Assembly (NCBI GenBank): GCA_963846635.1
Contig: CAWJXM010000004.1
Coordinates: forward strand, 160,251-224,250
Direction: 5' to 3'
DNA length: 64,000 bases
Source of the DNA: AP-15 sp963846635
Lineage (GTDB): Bacteria; Pseudomonadota; Alphaproteobacteria; ATCC43930; CGMCC-115725
Below the pieces are notes generated by a model. That model did not search any database and was not told the DNA's origin. It was given only the letters and a program-made list of their open reading frames with translations. The first letter of the stretch is position 1; each line of letters begins with the position of its first letter. Position numbers and translations under genes: made by a program. Positions 1-9,256 of this stretch are shown piece after piece.

Positions 1-870
1 ACGATGTTCGCGTTTTGGCGGCTTACGCGCAATAACGAGCTTGTAATCGTACGGGCGGCTGGTGTCTCGGTCTGGCAATTTTTGACGCCGGCGGTATTGG
101 TCGCGCTGATGATCGGGATTGTCGCAGTGACGATCTTCAATCCGATCGCTTCTGTTGCGGCGGCTGCCTATGAAAAACTTGATGCGCGTATCCTGGGCGG
201 GAGCTCGGCCGACACATTGTTGTCAAGTGCGGGCTTTTGGCTTCGGCAGAGCGACACAGCGGGTAACCAGATCATCATGCACGGTGGCAAATTCGCGTCT
301 CGCGATATGGTGATCAACAACGTTTCGATCTTCTTTTTCGATAACCACACCCGCTTCACCTCGCGAATCGATGCCCGCACGGCGCGGCTCGAAAACGGCA
401 GCTGGCTAATCGAGGACGGGGTGTGGTGGCATCCCGATAAGCCGGCCGAAGCCTTTGAGCGCTGGCAGTTGCCGACGCAGCTGACGCCGCGCAAGATCGA
501 ACAGAGCTTTGCTTCGCCTGAGACGATGTCGTTCTGGGACCTGCCGGGCTTCATCGAACTTCTGGAGCGATCCGGCTTTCCGGCACAACGTCATCGGCTC
601 CATTACGACGTCCTGCTCGCGCGGCCATTCCTGTTGTGCTCGATGGTGTTGATTGCGGCGATCTTCAGCCTGCGGATGCAACGGCGCGGTGGCACCACGT
701 TGATGGTCGTGGGCGGTGTGGCGAGCGGGTTCGTTCTGTTTGTCGTATCAAACTTGGTTTTTGCCCTCGGCATATCCGCGAAGGTTCCAGTGGCCCTCGC
801 CGCTTGGACGCCGACCGGGGTAAGCCTGATCTTTGGCGCCTCTACGCTGCTGCATCTGGAAGACGGGTAA
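1..870 (+). CDS. lptG: LPS export ABC transporter permease LptG (5' partial)
   Basis: Inner-membrane permease of the LptB2FG complex that extracts lipopolysaccharide and passes it to the periplasmic Lpt bridge. The reading frame is open at the left edge, so the first ~70 residues of a usual ~360-residue LptG are missing. What remains has one hydrophobic segment at about residues 27-50, a long periplasmic beta-rich section (about 60-190), then three closely spaced membrane helices to the end, the YjgP/YjgQ arrangement. The final stop TAA shares its last A with the ATG of the next gene (TAATG), and that gene is lptD, which supports the family call and suggests coupled translation. LptF is expected just upstream, outside the window. 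Confidence 0.9.
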   Translation, partial: TMFAFWRLTRNNELVIVRAAGVSVWQFLTPAVLVALMIGIVAVTIFNPIASVAAAAYEKLDARILGGSSADTLLSSAGFWLRQSDTAGNQIIMHGGKFASRDMVINNVSIFFFDNHTRFTSRIDARTARLENGSWLIEDGVWWHPDKPAEAFERWQLPTQLTPRKIEQSFASPETMSFWDLPGFIELLERSGFPAQRHRLHYDVLLARPFLLCSMVLIAAIFSLRMQRRGGTTLMVVGGVASGFVLFVVSNLVFALGISAKVPVALAAWTPTGVSLIFGASTLLHLEDG

Positions 871-3242
871 TGGTCGGGGGGCCGGGGCTCGTTCGCCGGC
901 AGCGGAAAATGATAATCGGTCCGTGCTCGCGGCTTGCCGCGGCGTTGTTGGGAATGTGTGCGGCCCTCCTGATCAACCTGCCGGCCGCCGCCCAGTTCGG
1001 CTCGGTGCGATCGGCGCAGCGGAATCCAAATGCGCCGATCGTGCTCCGCGCCGACGAAATCGAGCACAACAACGACCTGGGGCTGACGATCGCGCGCGGC
1101 AATGTCGAATTGTCGCAAAACGGCGCCGTACTGCTCGCCGATACGGTGACCTACAACCAGCGCACCGATACGGTGACGGCCTCGGGGCATGTCAGCTTGT
1201 CGCAACCGACGGGCGAGATCCTGTTTGCCGACTACCTCGAGCTGCGCAACGCCCTCGGCGACGGATTTGCGGAGAGCGTGCGGATGCTGCTGACCGACCG
1301 GTCGCGGCTGGCCGCAAACGCCGCGCGCATAACCAACAAAAATCGGATCGAGCTGTCGCGGGCCGTCTATTCGCCGTGCGATCTGTGCAAGAACGATCCG
1401 AGCGCACCGCCGGCTTGGCAATTCGTCGCTCGCCAGATCGACGATGACCGGGAGTTCAAGCTGCTCGAGATGCGCGACGTCACGATGCAGATCGACGGCT
1501 GGCCGGTTTTCTATTTTCCCTATCTGTCGATGCCCGACCCCTCGGTGAAGCGCGCGAGCGGATTTCTCGCTCCAGTGATCGGAGGCTCCAGCTCGGTCGG
1601 GGCCAACTTCACACTGCCTTACTATTTGGTGCTCGGCCCGGACAAGGACATCACCTTTTCGCCGCGCATTACCAGCAAGGCGGGACCCGTTTTCGAAACC
1701 GAATATCGGCAGCAATTCGGGAACGGCGCACTCGATGCCTTTGGCAGCATCAATTACAGCAACCCCACCACTCCGGGAGTGGGCGGAGGCCAGCTCCGCG
1801 GCAACATCAATGAGACCAGCATATTCGACGTCACGCCGGATTGGCGCACCGGTCTCAATCTGCAGCGCGTGTCCGATCAGAGCTATCTGCTGCAATTCGG
1901 TTTCGGCAACCCGCCGCTCAACGCCGAAATCAGCCGCGGCTATATCGAAGGCTTTGGACTGCGCTCGTCGACCGATGTGAACGCCTACGCGTTTCAGCCC
2001 CTGGTTTCCGGCCTCAAGGCTGCGACCCAGCCGATCGTGCTGCCGGTCATTAACCGCAACTGGCAGAGCGAGCCCGATGCGCTTGGCGGGCGCTGGAACC
2101 TCAACGCCAACCTGCTCGATATCGTGCGCCAACAGGGCACCCAGGATCGCCGAATCTCGCTCGGGTCTGAGTACGAGAACACCTTTCGCGACGGCATTGG
2201 CGGGCAATACACACTGACGGCGAGCATGCGAGGCGACGGTTACTGGGTCAACGATCTAAGTCAGCTGTCGAATCCCGATCTCCCTTCGTATTACTTTCCG
2301 ATCGACGGCGCTCCGCCCGCCAAGCCCATCGCTCTCGATTTCGTGACCGGCCGGGTCTTTCCGCAGGTGGGGCTGACATGGAGCTACCCGCTGGTCCACC
2401 CCGGCGCGCTGACCCCGGTCATCGAGCCGATCGTGGGTGTCTATGCCGCACCAAATGGCGGCAACCAGCACAAGATTCCCAACGAAGACAGCCTCTCGTT
2501 CAACTATGACGCATCGATGCTGTTTCTTCCCGACCGCCTCGCCGGGTACGACCTTCTCGATACCGGCCAGCGCGTCGATTACGGGCTCAAGCTCGGCCTT
2601 TACGACAATAGCGGCGGGAGCTATCGCGTGCTGGTCGGGCAGAGCTATCGCGCGGAGGTCAACAGCTTTTTGACCCCCGGATCGGGCGCTTACAATCGCC
2701 TGTCCGATGTCGTCGGCCGCGTCATACTGGAGCCCAGCTCCTATCTCGACCTGATTTACCGTTTCCGCCTCGGCGCCACCACGCTGGCCTTTAACGAGCA
2801 GGAAGCCTCGGTCAGCGCCGGACCGTCGAATCTGAGGCTGAGCGCCACTTACATCCTGATCCCGGCGCAATCCGCGAGCGATGTAGTCGTGAATTCTACC
2901 ACCGGGCAGTCGGTCATCTATGGCAAGCAGGAGCAGCTCACCTTCTCCGCGACCGCAAGACTTACCCGTTATTGGTCTTTGCAGGGCACCGAGACCCTTA
3001 ATCTGACCGCGAGTTCGAATATCATCAATGGCGTGGTGACGCCCCAGGCGAGCAACAACAGTCTTTACGCGAACCTATCGGCGATCTATCAGGATGAATG
3101 CATGGCCTTTGTCGGCGGTATTACCCAGTCCGGAATTCGGAATGGTGCAGTCGTCCCCGGATACTCGGTGCTATTCAGCGTCGTGTTCAAAAACATCGGC
3201 GAATTCGGCGGAACGGTGGCTACACTCGGAGGGACGCAGTGA
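870..3242 (+). CDS. lptD: LPS-assembly protein LptD (outer-membrane barrel)
   Basis: Outer-membrane LPS translocon that inserts LPS into the outer leaflet. The N-terminus has a basic stretch followed by a hydrophobic signal segment ending near AAAQF. It is followed by an OstA/LptA-like jellyroll (PIVLRADEIEHNN, then repeated strands TVTYNQRTDTVTASG), then a long barrel of alternating residues. Two cysteine-containing stretches (SPCDLCKND, and DECMAF near the end) fit the disulfide pattern of LptD. The start chosen is the ATG overlapping the lptG stop; an in-frame ATG at 909 would also leave a full signal peptide and cannot be excluded. About 790 residues, normal for the family. Downstream surA, a periplasmic chaperone for LptD, strengthens the call. 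Confidence 0.92.
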   Translation: MVGGPGLVRRQRKMIIGPCSRLAAALLGMCAALLINLPAAAQFGSVRSAQRNPNAPIVLRADEIEHNNDLGLTIARGNVELSQNGAVLLADTVTYNQRTDTVTASGHVSLSQPTGEILFADYLELRNALGDGFAESVRMLLTDRSRLAANAARITNKNRIELSRAVYSPCDLCKNDPSAPPAWQFVARQIDDDREFKLLEMRDVTMQIDGWPVFYFPYLSMPDPSVKRASGFLAPVIGGSSSVGANFTLPYYLVLGPDKDITFSPRITSKAGPVFETEYRQQFGNGALDAFGSINYSNPTTPGVGGGQLRGNINETSIFDVTPDWRTGLNLQRVSDQSYLLQFGFGNPPLNAEISRGYIEGFGLRSSTDVNAYAFQPLVSGLKAATQPIVLPVINRNWQSEPDALGGRWNLNANLLDIVRQQGTQDRRISLGSEYENTFRDGIGGQYTLTASMRGDGYWVNDLSQLSNPDLPSYYFPIDGAPPAKPIALDFVTGRVFPQVGLTWSYPLVHPGALTPVIEPIVGVYAAPNGGNQHKIPNEDSLSFNYDASMLFLPDRLAGYDLLDTGQRVDYGLKLGLYDNSGGSYRVLVGQSYRAEVNSFLTPGSGAYNRLSDVVGRVILEPSSYLDLIYRFRLGATTLAFNEQEASVSAGPSNLRLSATYILIPAQSASDVVVNSTTGQSVIYGKQEQLTFSATARLTRYWSLQGTETLNLTASSNIINGVVTPQASNNSLYANLSAIYQDECMAFVGGITQSGIRNGAVVPGYSVLFSVVFKNIGEFGGTVATLGGTQ

Positions 3243-3357
3243 CCCGCCGGGTGATCACTCTTTAGGACTGAGGATAGCGTTTGGCGATGCGTTGCGGCGA
3301 CATCTGTGGCAAAGAAGATATAGGGTGAGATGCGCCGTCCATGTTGGGTGGTTGTCA

Positions 3358-4713
3358 ATGACGGTAATCCGCTGCTTCCTGATTCTGCTAATCCTTGTGG
3401 CCGGCGTGCCGGCCACTTTCGGGACGGCGTTCGCGGCCTCGCCGCGGGTGTTGCAGTCGAGCACTGCCGCGCCTGCGCTCTTGCATCACCAGCCGGGGCA
3501 ACAGCAGGTGCCGCAGACCTACCCGGAAATGCGGATCGCGGCGGTTGTTAACGACGATGTGATCTCGGTCGCCGATCTTAATTCGCGCATCCGCATGGTC
3601 ACGCTGTCGACCGCCATCCCCGATTCGCCTGAAGCCCGCAATCGCATCAGGGCCCAGGTCCTGCGTACCCTTGTCGATGAAAAGCTCGAGGTCGAGGAGG
3701 CCAAGCGCAAAAATATCACTGCCACCGAGCAGGAGGTCGACAAGGCGATCACCTCCATAGCGCAGCAAAACAATCTGAAGCCCGATCAGCTTTACGAGGT
3801 GCTCAAATCAAACGGCATTGAGCGCAGCGCCCTTGTCAGCCAGGTTACGGCGTCGATTGTATGGGCCAAGCTCATCCGACAGATGGCGGCAGATACCAAT
3901 CCGGTTTCCGACGAAGAAATCGATGCCGCGCTGAAGCGCCTCAAGCAAAATGAAAGTACGCCGGAGGCCCGGGTCGCCGAAATCTTCCTTCCGATTGATA
4001 ATCCGCAGCAGGACGATGAAACGCGCGCGCTCGCCGAGCGGCTAATCGCAGAGATGAAGCAGGGTGCGCGGTTTTCGAATGTCGCGCGGCAGTTTTCTCA
4101 TTCGGCCACGGCGGGGGTCGGCGGCGATATGGGATGGGTGCATCCCGATGAGCTGAGCCCGCCTTTGGCCAAAGCGGTGACCGATATGAAGCCCGGGGAG
4201 CTGTCCCCGCCGATCCGGGCGCCTGGCGGCTATTACCTGTTGCTGGTTCTCGAACGGCGCGGCGTGGGTGGTGTCCCCAGCGAGGAGGACACGATGCTGC
4301 ATGTCGTACAGGTTGTCTTTCCGCTGGCCCCGGACGCTAGCGAAGCAGCGCGCCGCGCCGCGCTCGGTCAGGCGCAAGCCGTCAGAAACGAGGCCAAGAA
4401 TTGCGACGACATGATGCGTATCGGTCGGACCGAAGCCCCGCAGCTGTCGAGCCAGGGCGATTTGCGGCTCGAGCAGATCGCGCCCGCGATGCGCAGCATG
4501 GTGATAGGGCTTGGGATTGGACAGCCGTCACAACCAATTCTGCAAAAGAACGGGGTCGGGGTCATCATGGTGTGCAGCAAGACCCAGCCCAAAGCCGTTG
4601 TGCCGACGCGCGATGATGTCGCCGAGAGCCTGATGCGGGCGCGCCTCGATATGCAGGCCCAGCGCTATCTGCGCGATTTGCGGCGCGCCGCCTTTGTCGA
4701 TGTTAGGGTATAG
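3358..4713 (+). CDS. surA: Periplasmic chaperone / peptidyl-prolyl isomerase SurA
   Basis: Escorts unfolded beta-barrel proteins through the periplasm. The N-terminus (MTVIRCFLILLILVAG) is a signal peptide. A SurA N-terminal domain follows (IAAVVNDDVISVADLNSR at about residue 60, then an LVDEKLEVEEAKRKN-type helix). The parvulin domain is at roughly residues 205-300 with ARFSNVARQFSHS, GGDMGWV and the PGELSPPI motif. A second, weaker parvulin-like region lies near the C-terminus (LRLEQIAPAMRS, GQPSQPI). The ATG at 3358 was chosen because it starts the signal peptide; the longer open frame upstream overlaps lptD in another frame. It lies between lptD and pdxA, a common alphaproteobacterial order. 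Confidence 0.9.
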   Translation: MTVIRCFLILLILVAGVPATFGTAFAASPRVLQSSTAAPALLHHQPGQQQVPQTYPEMRIAAVVNDDVISVADLNSRIRMVTLSTAIPDSPEARNRIRAQVLRTLVDEKLEVEEAKRKNITATEQEVDKAITSIAQQNNLKPDQLYEVLKSNGIERSALVSQVTASIVWAKLIRQMAADTNPVSDEEIDAALKRLKQNESTPEARVAEIFLPIDNPQQDDETRALAERLIAEMKQGARFSNVARQFSHSATAGVGGDMGWVHPDELSPPLAKAVTDMKPGELSPPIRAPGGYYLLLVLERRGVGGVPSEEDTMLHVVQVVFPLAPDASEAARRAALGQAQAVRNEAKNCDDMMRIGRTEAPQLSSQGDLRLEQIAPAMRSMVIGLGIGQPSQPILQKNGVGVIMVCSKTQPKAVVPTRDDVAESLMRARLDMQAQRYLRDLRRAAFVDVRV

Positions 4714-4717
4714 CGCC

Positions 4718-5731
4718 ATGCCGTTGCCGCTCGCGGTGACCATGGGTGAGCCCGCGGGGATCGGCGGCGAAATCGCCTTGAAGGCGTGGCTCGCGCGGGC
4801 CGAGGGGCTGCCGGTGTTCTATCTGAGAGACGATCCCGAGCGCTTGGCCGCACTGGCAATGCAACTCGACTGGCCGGTGCCGGTCAGGGCGATCGATGCG
4901 CCCGGCGAGGCCGCAGAGCTTTTCGCCACCGCACTGCCGGTGGTGCCGCTCGGCCGCAGCCCAGGCGGGCGACCGGGACACCCCGATCCTACCGACGCGC
5001 CGGCGATTATTGCGTCGATCGATGCCGCGGTTGCCGATGTGCGGGATGGAGATGCAGCGGCGATCGTGACCAATCCGATCCACAAGGACAGCCTATACCG
5101 CGCCGGGTTTCATCATCCCGGCCACACCGAATACCTTGCCGAACTCGCCGGCGGCGGCCTCACCCCGGTCATGATGCTGGTCTGTCCTGAGCTGCGCGTG
5201 GTGCCGGTGACGATCCATCTGCCGCTGCGCCGGGCGGTCGACAGTCTAACCCTTGATGCCATCGTCACGACGGGCCGGATCACCGCCGCGGCGCTGCGCA
5301 CCGATTTCGGCATAACCGCGCCGGTGCTGGCAATTGCCGGTCTCAACCCGCATGCGGGCGAGGCCGGCGGGCTTGGTCGCGAGGAAATCGACATTATCGA
5401 GCCGGCGATTGCTACATTGCGCAGCGAAGGCATCGATGCACGCGGTCCGCTCGCCGCCGATACGATGTTCCACGCGCAGGCGCGGCAATCTTATGACGCC
5501 GCTTTGTGCATGTATCACGACCAGGCGCTGATCCCGATCAAGACGATCGATTTCCACGGCGGCGTCAACGTCACATTGGGGCTGCCGTTTGTGCGCACCT
5601 CGCCCGATCACGGCACCGCCTTTGGTATCGCCGGCCAGGGCATTGCTCGCGCCGACAGCCTGATCGCTGCATTGCGACTCGCCGCTGAAATGGCTGCCAC
5701 TCGCCGAGCGCGAGCCGAGGCCCACGCCTGA
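4718..5731 (+). CDS. pdxA: 4-hydroxythreonine-4-phosphate dehydrogenase PdxA
   Basis: NAD-dependent oxidation of 4-phosphohydroxy-L-threonine in the DXP-dependent pyridoxal 5'-phosphate pathway, cytosolic. Family motifs are present: MGEPAGIGGE at the N-terminus, TNPIHKDSLYRAGF, HPGHTEYLAEL, the metal-binding GLNPHAGEAG(G/L)GREE, and CMYHDQALIPIK, followed by the NVTLGLPFVRTSPDHGTAFD/G-type end. About 337 residues, normal length. The ATG at 4718 lies 4 bases after the surA stop. The stop TGA lies within CTGA, overlapping the probable rsmA start. Pairing of pdxA with rsmA is widespread in proteobacteria. Confidence 0.95.
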   Translation: MPLPLAVTMGEPAGIGGEIALKAWLARAEGLPVFYLRDDPERLAALAMQLDWPVPVRAIDAPGEAAELFATALPVVPLGRSPGGRPGHPDPTDAPAIIASIDAAVADVRDGDAAAIVTNPIHKDSLYRAGFHHPGHTEYLAELAGGGLTPVMMLVCPELRVVPVTIHLPLRRAVDSLTLDAIVTTGRITAAALRTDFGITAPVLAIAGLNPHAGEAGGLGREEIDIIEPAIATLRSEGIDARGPLAADTMFHAQARQSYDAALCMYHDQALIPIKTIDFHGGVNVTLGLPFVRTSPDHGTAFGIAGQGIARADSLIAALRLAAEMAATRRARAEAHA

Positions 5732-6576
5732 CCCCACGGCCCGCGTCGGCCGCGGCCTCGCTGCCGCCGCTGCGCGAGGTCATCGCCCGGCACGGCATCG
5801 CGGCGCAGCGCCGGCTCGGCCAGAATTTTCTGTTTGACTTGAACCTGACGCGGCGCATCGCGCGCGCCGGCGGGTCGCTGGCTGGGATCGACGTCATCGA
5901 GGTCGGCGCCGGCCCGGGTGGGCTGACCCGCGCGCTCTTGGCCGAGGGTGCCGGTCGCGTTTTCGCAATCGAGCGCGACCCGCGCTGCCTCGCCGCGCTC
6001 GGCGAACTCGCCAAGGCGTATGCGGGACGGCTTGAGATCGTCGCCGGCGACGCGCTCGAGCTTGATCTTGTCGCGTTGACTACGGCACCGCGCAAGATCG
6101 TTGCCAATCTGCCCTACAACATCGCCACTGCGCTGTTGCTCGGCTGGCTCGATCAGATCGCGGCGTTCGAAAGCCTGACCTTGATGTTTCAGCGCGAGGT
6201 CGCCTTGCGGCTCACCGCAGCGCCGCGCAGCAAACCCTATGGCCGGCTGTCGGTGATCACCCAGTGGCTTGCCGAGCCCCGCATCCTGTTCGACGTGCCG
6301 GCGCGCGCTTTCGTCCCGCCGCCAAAGGTCACGTCAACGGTGGTTTCGATTTTGCCGCGGGCGGCACCGCTCGCCCCCGCCACAAAACCGGCGCTCGAAC
6401 GCGTCACCGCCGCCGCTTTTGGGCAGCGCCGCAAGATGCTGCGGTCGAGCCTTGCTGTCCTCGGCATTCCGCCCGAAGATTTGTTGGCGCGCGCCGGGGT
6501 GCCGCCGACCGCCCGCGCCGAGGAACTCACCATCGCCGAATTCTGCGCTCTCGCCCGCGCCCTCGAACAAGCATAG
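5728..6576 (+). CDS. rsmA: 16S rRNA dimethyladenosine transferase RsmA (probable CTG start)
   Basis: SAM-dependent N6-dimethylation of two adjacent adenosines in the 3' hairpin of 16S rRNA (KsgA). Motif I EVGAGPGGLTRALL and the catalytic NLPYNIAT are intact, and the C-terminus has the usual KsgA helical tail (FGQRRKMLRSSL). The conserved N-terminal part LPPLREVIARHG...LGQNF is encoded upstream of the first canonical start (TTG at 5839), so the true start must lie earlier. Reading back in frame to the stop at 5686 there is no ATG, GTG or TTG; a CTG at 5728 sits in CTGA, overlapping the pdxA stop exactly where relatives would be expected to have ATGA. Product 282 residues, normal. Function is firm, start is inference. 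Confidence 0.88.
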   Translation: MTPRPASAAASLPPLREVIARHGIAAQRRLGQNFLFDLNLTRRIARAGGSLAGIDVIEVGAGPGGLTRALLAEGAGRVFAIERDPRCLAALGELAKAYAGRLEIVAGDALELDLVALTTAPRKIVANLPYNIATALLLGWLDQIAAFESLTLMFQREVALRLTAAPRSKPYGRLSVITQWLAEPRILFDVPARAFVPPPKVTSTVVSILPRAAPLAPATKPALERVTAAAFGQRRKMLRSSLAVLGIPPEDLLARAGVPPTARAEELTIAEFCALARALEQA

Positions 6577-6757
6577 CCGGCACCACCGCAGCTAAACCAG
6601 CCGCCCCGCCTCCGCATCGCCTGTTTCCCCTGTTTTTATCGGGTCGAGATCAGGTAATCACCCCACCTTCAAACGCTCGAAGCGAGTTGCTTCGTCAGAA
6701 AAGCGTCATCGAAGTTGCATAGGATCGCGGCGTTTTTGACCTAAACGGAGCAGATGA
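6577..6757. other. Intergenic region before the phosphodiesterase gene
   Basis: About 180 bases with no convincing gene. It ends in an AT-richer stretch before the next start and presumably holds that gene's promoter, but no clear -35/-10 pair could be fixed by eye. Confidence 0.4.
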
Positions 6758-8515
6758 ATGCCCAGGTTATGGCGAAGCGCGGCGCTGGGTGCGGGGTTGC
6801 TGGCGGCTGTGGCGGGCCTTGCGGGCCGCGCCGACGCCGCTTTTGGCTATGGCGGAAGCCACGGCATCAAGCATGTGCTGCTGATCAGCATCGACGGCAT
6901 GCACGCGGTCGATTTCATCAACTGTTCGCAAGGCGTCAGCGGGGTCAATGGCGGCAATCCGTATTGTCCGAATCTGGCCCAACTCGCACAGAGCGGAGTG
7001 AATTACCTCGAGACCTCGACCTCAAAGCCGTCCAATTCGTTCCCCGGCCTGATGGCGCTGGTGACCGGCGGCTCGCCGCGTACCGTCGGCGCTTTCTATG
7101 ACGTCGCCTATGACCGCGTGCTCGCTCCGCCGGCAACGACGACCGGCAACGGCGTTGCCGCGGGGACTTGCACGCCCGGGGTGCCGAACGGATCGACCAC
7201 GGAATTTGACGAGGGCATCGATATCGACAAGACCCTTCTCAACGGCGGCGCGCCCAACAGCGCCGATGGCGGGATCGCGTCGATCGACCCGAGCAAGCTC
7301 GACCGCGACCCGTTTACGGGCTGTGCGCCGGTCTATCCGTGGAATTTTGTGCGCACCAATACGATTTTTGGCGTGATTCACGCCGCCGGTGGCTATACCG
7401 CCTGGTCGGACAAGCACCCGTCCTATTCGGCGGTGTCGGGCCCCGGCAACGGGACCAATGTCGACGATTACTACTCGCCGGAAATCAACTCGATCCCGGT
7501 CAACCTGCCGCAAGTCAATATCTTGAGCTGCAATCCGTTGCCGGATCAGACAGCTGTATCCAGCAGTAACGCCTGGACCGACAGCTTCCAAAACATCCAA
7601 TGCTATGACAGCTTGAAGGTGCAGGCGATCCTGAACGAGATCGACGGCAAGGATCACAGCGGCGCATTTTCGCGGCCGGTGCCGAACGTCTTCGGCATGA
7701 ATTTTCAGATGGTCAGCGTCGGTCAGAAGCTGATCGAAAAATCCGTCGGGATGACCGGCGGTTATCTGGACAATGAAGGGACGCCGACGCCGGCGCTGCT
7801 GAGTGAGATCGAGTTCGCCGACACCTCCATTGGAAGAATGATCTCCGAACTCAAGGCGCGCGGGCTTTACAATTCGACCTTGATTGTCATTTCGGCCAAG
7901 CATGGCCAGAGCCCGATCAACTCGGCCCGATATCTCGGCCTCTCGACCGTGCCAAACGACCCGATAACAACATCACCGGCGACGATCCTGCAGAACCTGC
8001 TTCCCTATTCCGAATCCCCCGCAAACCCTTCCGGAATTGGACCGACCGAAGACGATATCTCGCTGCTCTGGTTGTCGGATTCGTCGCAAACCGCGAATGC
8101 CGTGGCGATGCTGGAAAGTCAGTCACCAGCCACCAACAACATTGCCGGGATTGGCGAGATTTTCTCCGGACCGGGGATTGCCCAGATGTTCAACCCGCCG
8201 GGCCTGCCACCAAACGGCGATCCGCGGACACCTGACATCATTGTTCAGCCCAATATCGGGGTCACCTACTCCGGAAGCACCAAGAAACTTGCCGAGCACG
8301 GCGGCTTCTCACACGACGACACAAACGTGATCATGCTCGTGTCCAACCCGTGGATTTTGCCCTCGACGATGACCAGCCCGGTGGAGACGGCGCAGATCGC
8401 GCCGACGATCCTCGTGGCGCTAGGCCTCGACCCGAGCAAGCTGGCGGCAGTGCAACAACAAGGGACGCAGATCCTGCCCGGGCTCGACCTCGACGGAGGC
8501 AATTCGCCCTATTGA
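6758..8515 (+). CDS. Secreted alkaline-phosphatase-superfamily phosphodiesterase
   Basis: Predicted exported hydrolase of the type I phosphodiesterase/nucleotide pyrophosphatase fold. A signal peptide covers roughly residues 1-27 and ends ADAAF. The first metal site is in VLLISIDGMHAVDF, the likely nucleophile region is NSFPGLMALVTGGSP, and the second metal site uses VISAKHGQSP and AEHGGFSHDDTNV near the C-terminus. Several extra loops rich in Asn, Gly and Cys lie in the middle. Length 585 residues. It stands alone between rsmA and a kinase gene, so the substrate is not indicated by context. The ATG at 6758 is favoured; an ATG four bases earlier is in another frame. Confidence 0.75.
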   Translation: MPRLWRSAALGAGLLAAVAGLAGRADAAFGYGGSHGIKHVLLISIDGMHAVDFINCSQGVSGVNGGNPYCPNLAQLAQSGVNYLETSTSKPSNSFPGLMALVTGGSPRTVGAFYDVAYDRVLAPPATTTGNGVAAGTCTPGVPNGSTTEFDEGIDIDKTLLNGGAPNSADGGIASIDPSKLDRDPFTGCAPVYPWNFVRTNTIFGVIHAAGGYTAWSDKHPSYSAVSGPGNGTNVDDYYSPEINSIPVNLPQVNILSCNPLPDQTAVSSSNAWTDSFQNIQCYDSLKVQAILNEIDGKDHSGAFSRPVPNVFGMNFQMVSVGQKLIEKSVGMTGGYLDNEGTPTPALLSEIEFADTSIGRMISELKARGLYNSTLIVISAKHGQSPINSARYLGLSTVPNDPITTSPATILQNLLPYSESPANPSGIGPTEDDISLLWLSDSSQTANAVAMLESQSPATNNIAGIGEIFSGPGIAQMFNPPGLPPNGDPRTPDIIVQPNIGVTYSGSTKKLAEHGGFSHDDTNVIMLVSNPWILPSTMTSPVETAQIAPTILVALGLDPSKLAAVQQQGTQILPGLDLDGGNSPY

Positions 8516-8628
8516 CCGGCGCAGAGGAGAGGGGCGTCGCGCATCGCGCGCCCCTTCGTACACAGGCGAGGCCGGCGCCGCAGCTCAACCGCATTGACCC
8601 CCACGGCCCGCTCCGAGAGGATCGGCCG

Positions 8629-9204
8629 ATGAAAAAGGAAATCATCACCGTCGCGGGATCCCCCGGATCAGGCAAATCCTCGACCGCGAAGGCGCTCGCC
8701 TCGGCGCTCCGGTTTCGCCACTTTTCCTCGGGCGATCTGTTTCGGCAACTGGCGGCGGAGCGCGGCGAGTCGATTGAAGCGATGAATATTTCGGCGGAAG
8801 TACAGCGCGACATCGATCTCAAGGTCGATAATCTGCTGCAGGCGATGTACGCCGCCGAAGACAGGCTCGTTATCGATTCGCGCATGGCATGGCGCTGGAT
8901 GCCGGGTTCGTTCAAGGTGTTTCTTGTGCTCGATCCGGACACGGCCGCCGAACGCATTTTCTCCAGCGTGCAGCGGGAAGGACGGCAGAGCGAGGACGCG
9001 ACATCCGTCGAGGAAGCGCTGCGCAGCATCGACCGCAGGTTTGCGAGCGAGCAGAAGCGGTATCGCGCCCTCTATGGCGTCAACCCGACCGATCCGCTCA
9101 ATTTCGATCTGACGATCAATACCAAGTATAATGACTTGAAGACGGTGACGGCTATGATTCTTGCCGCCTACAGCGCGTGGCGCGCCGCTCCTTCGCGCGG
9201 GTGA
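8629..9204 (+). CDS. Cytidylate-kinase-like P-loop nucleotide kinase
   Basis: Cytosolic kinase predicted to phosphorylate a nucleoside monophosphate. It has a P-loop TVAGSPGSGKSSTAKALA at residues 6-23, the FSSGDLFRQLA element typical of archaeal-type cytidylate kinases, and a DSRMAWRW segment. The LID-like region has basic residues (SIDRRFASEQKRYRALYG). At 191 residues it matches the short CMP-kinase-like family better than bacterial Cmk (~225). It is convergent with yicC, in the position where guanylate kinase (gmk) is often found in this neighbourhood; it is not gmk by motif. Substrate specificity is inferred only. Confidence 0.7.
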   Translation: MKKEIITVAGSPGSGKSSTAKALASALRFRHFSSGDLFRQLAAERGESIEAMNISAEVQRDIDLKVDNLLQAMYAAEDRLVIDSRMAWRWMPGSFKVFLVLDPDTAAERIFSSVQREGRQSEDATSVEEALRSIDRRFASEQKRYRALYGVNPTDPLNFDLTINTKYNDLKTVTAMILAAYSAWRAAPSRG

Positions 9205-9256
9205 GGCAATCGCCGCGCATTGCCTGTTTCTCGATGACCCGGCATCCGCACAGCAC

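Noticed and set aside
603..2207. Long minus-strand open frame opposite lptG and lptD
   Set aside because: Its frame is kept open by the GC-rich codon pattern of lptD; no start context, motif or homology, and lptD is unmistakable.
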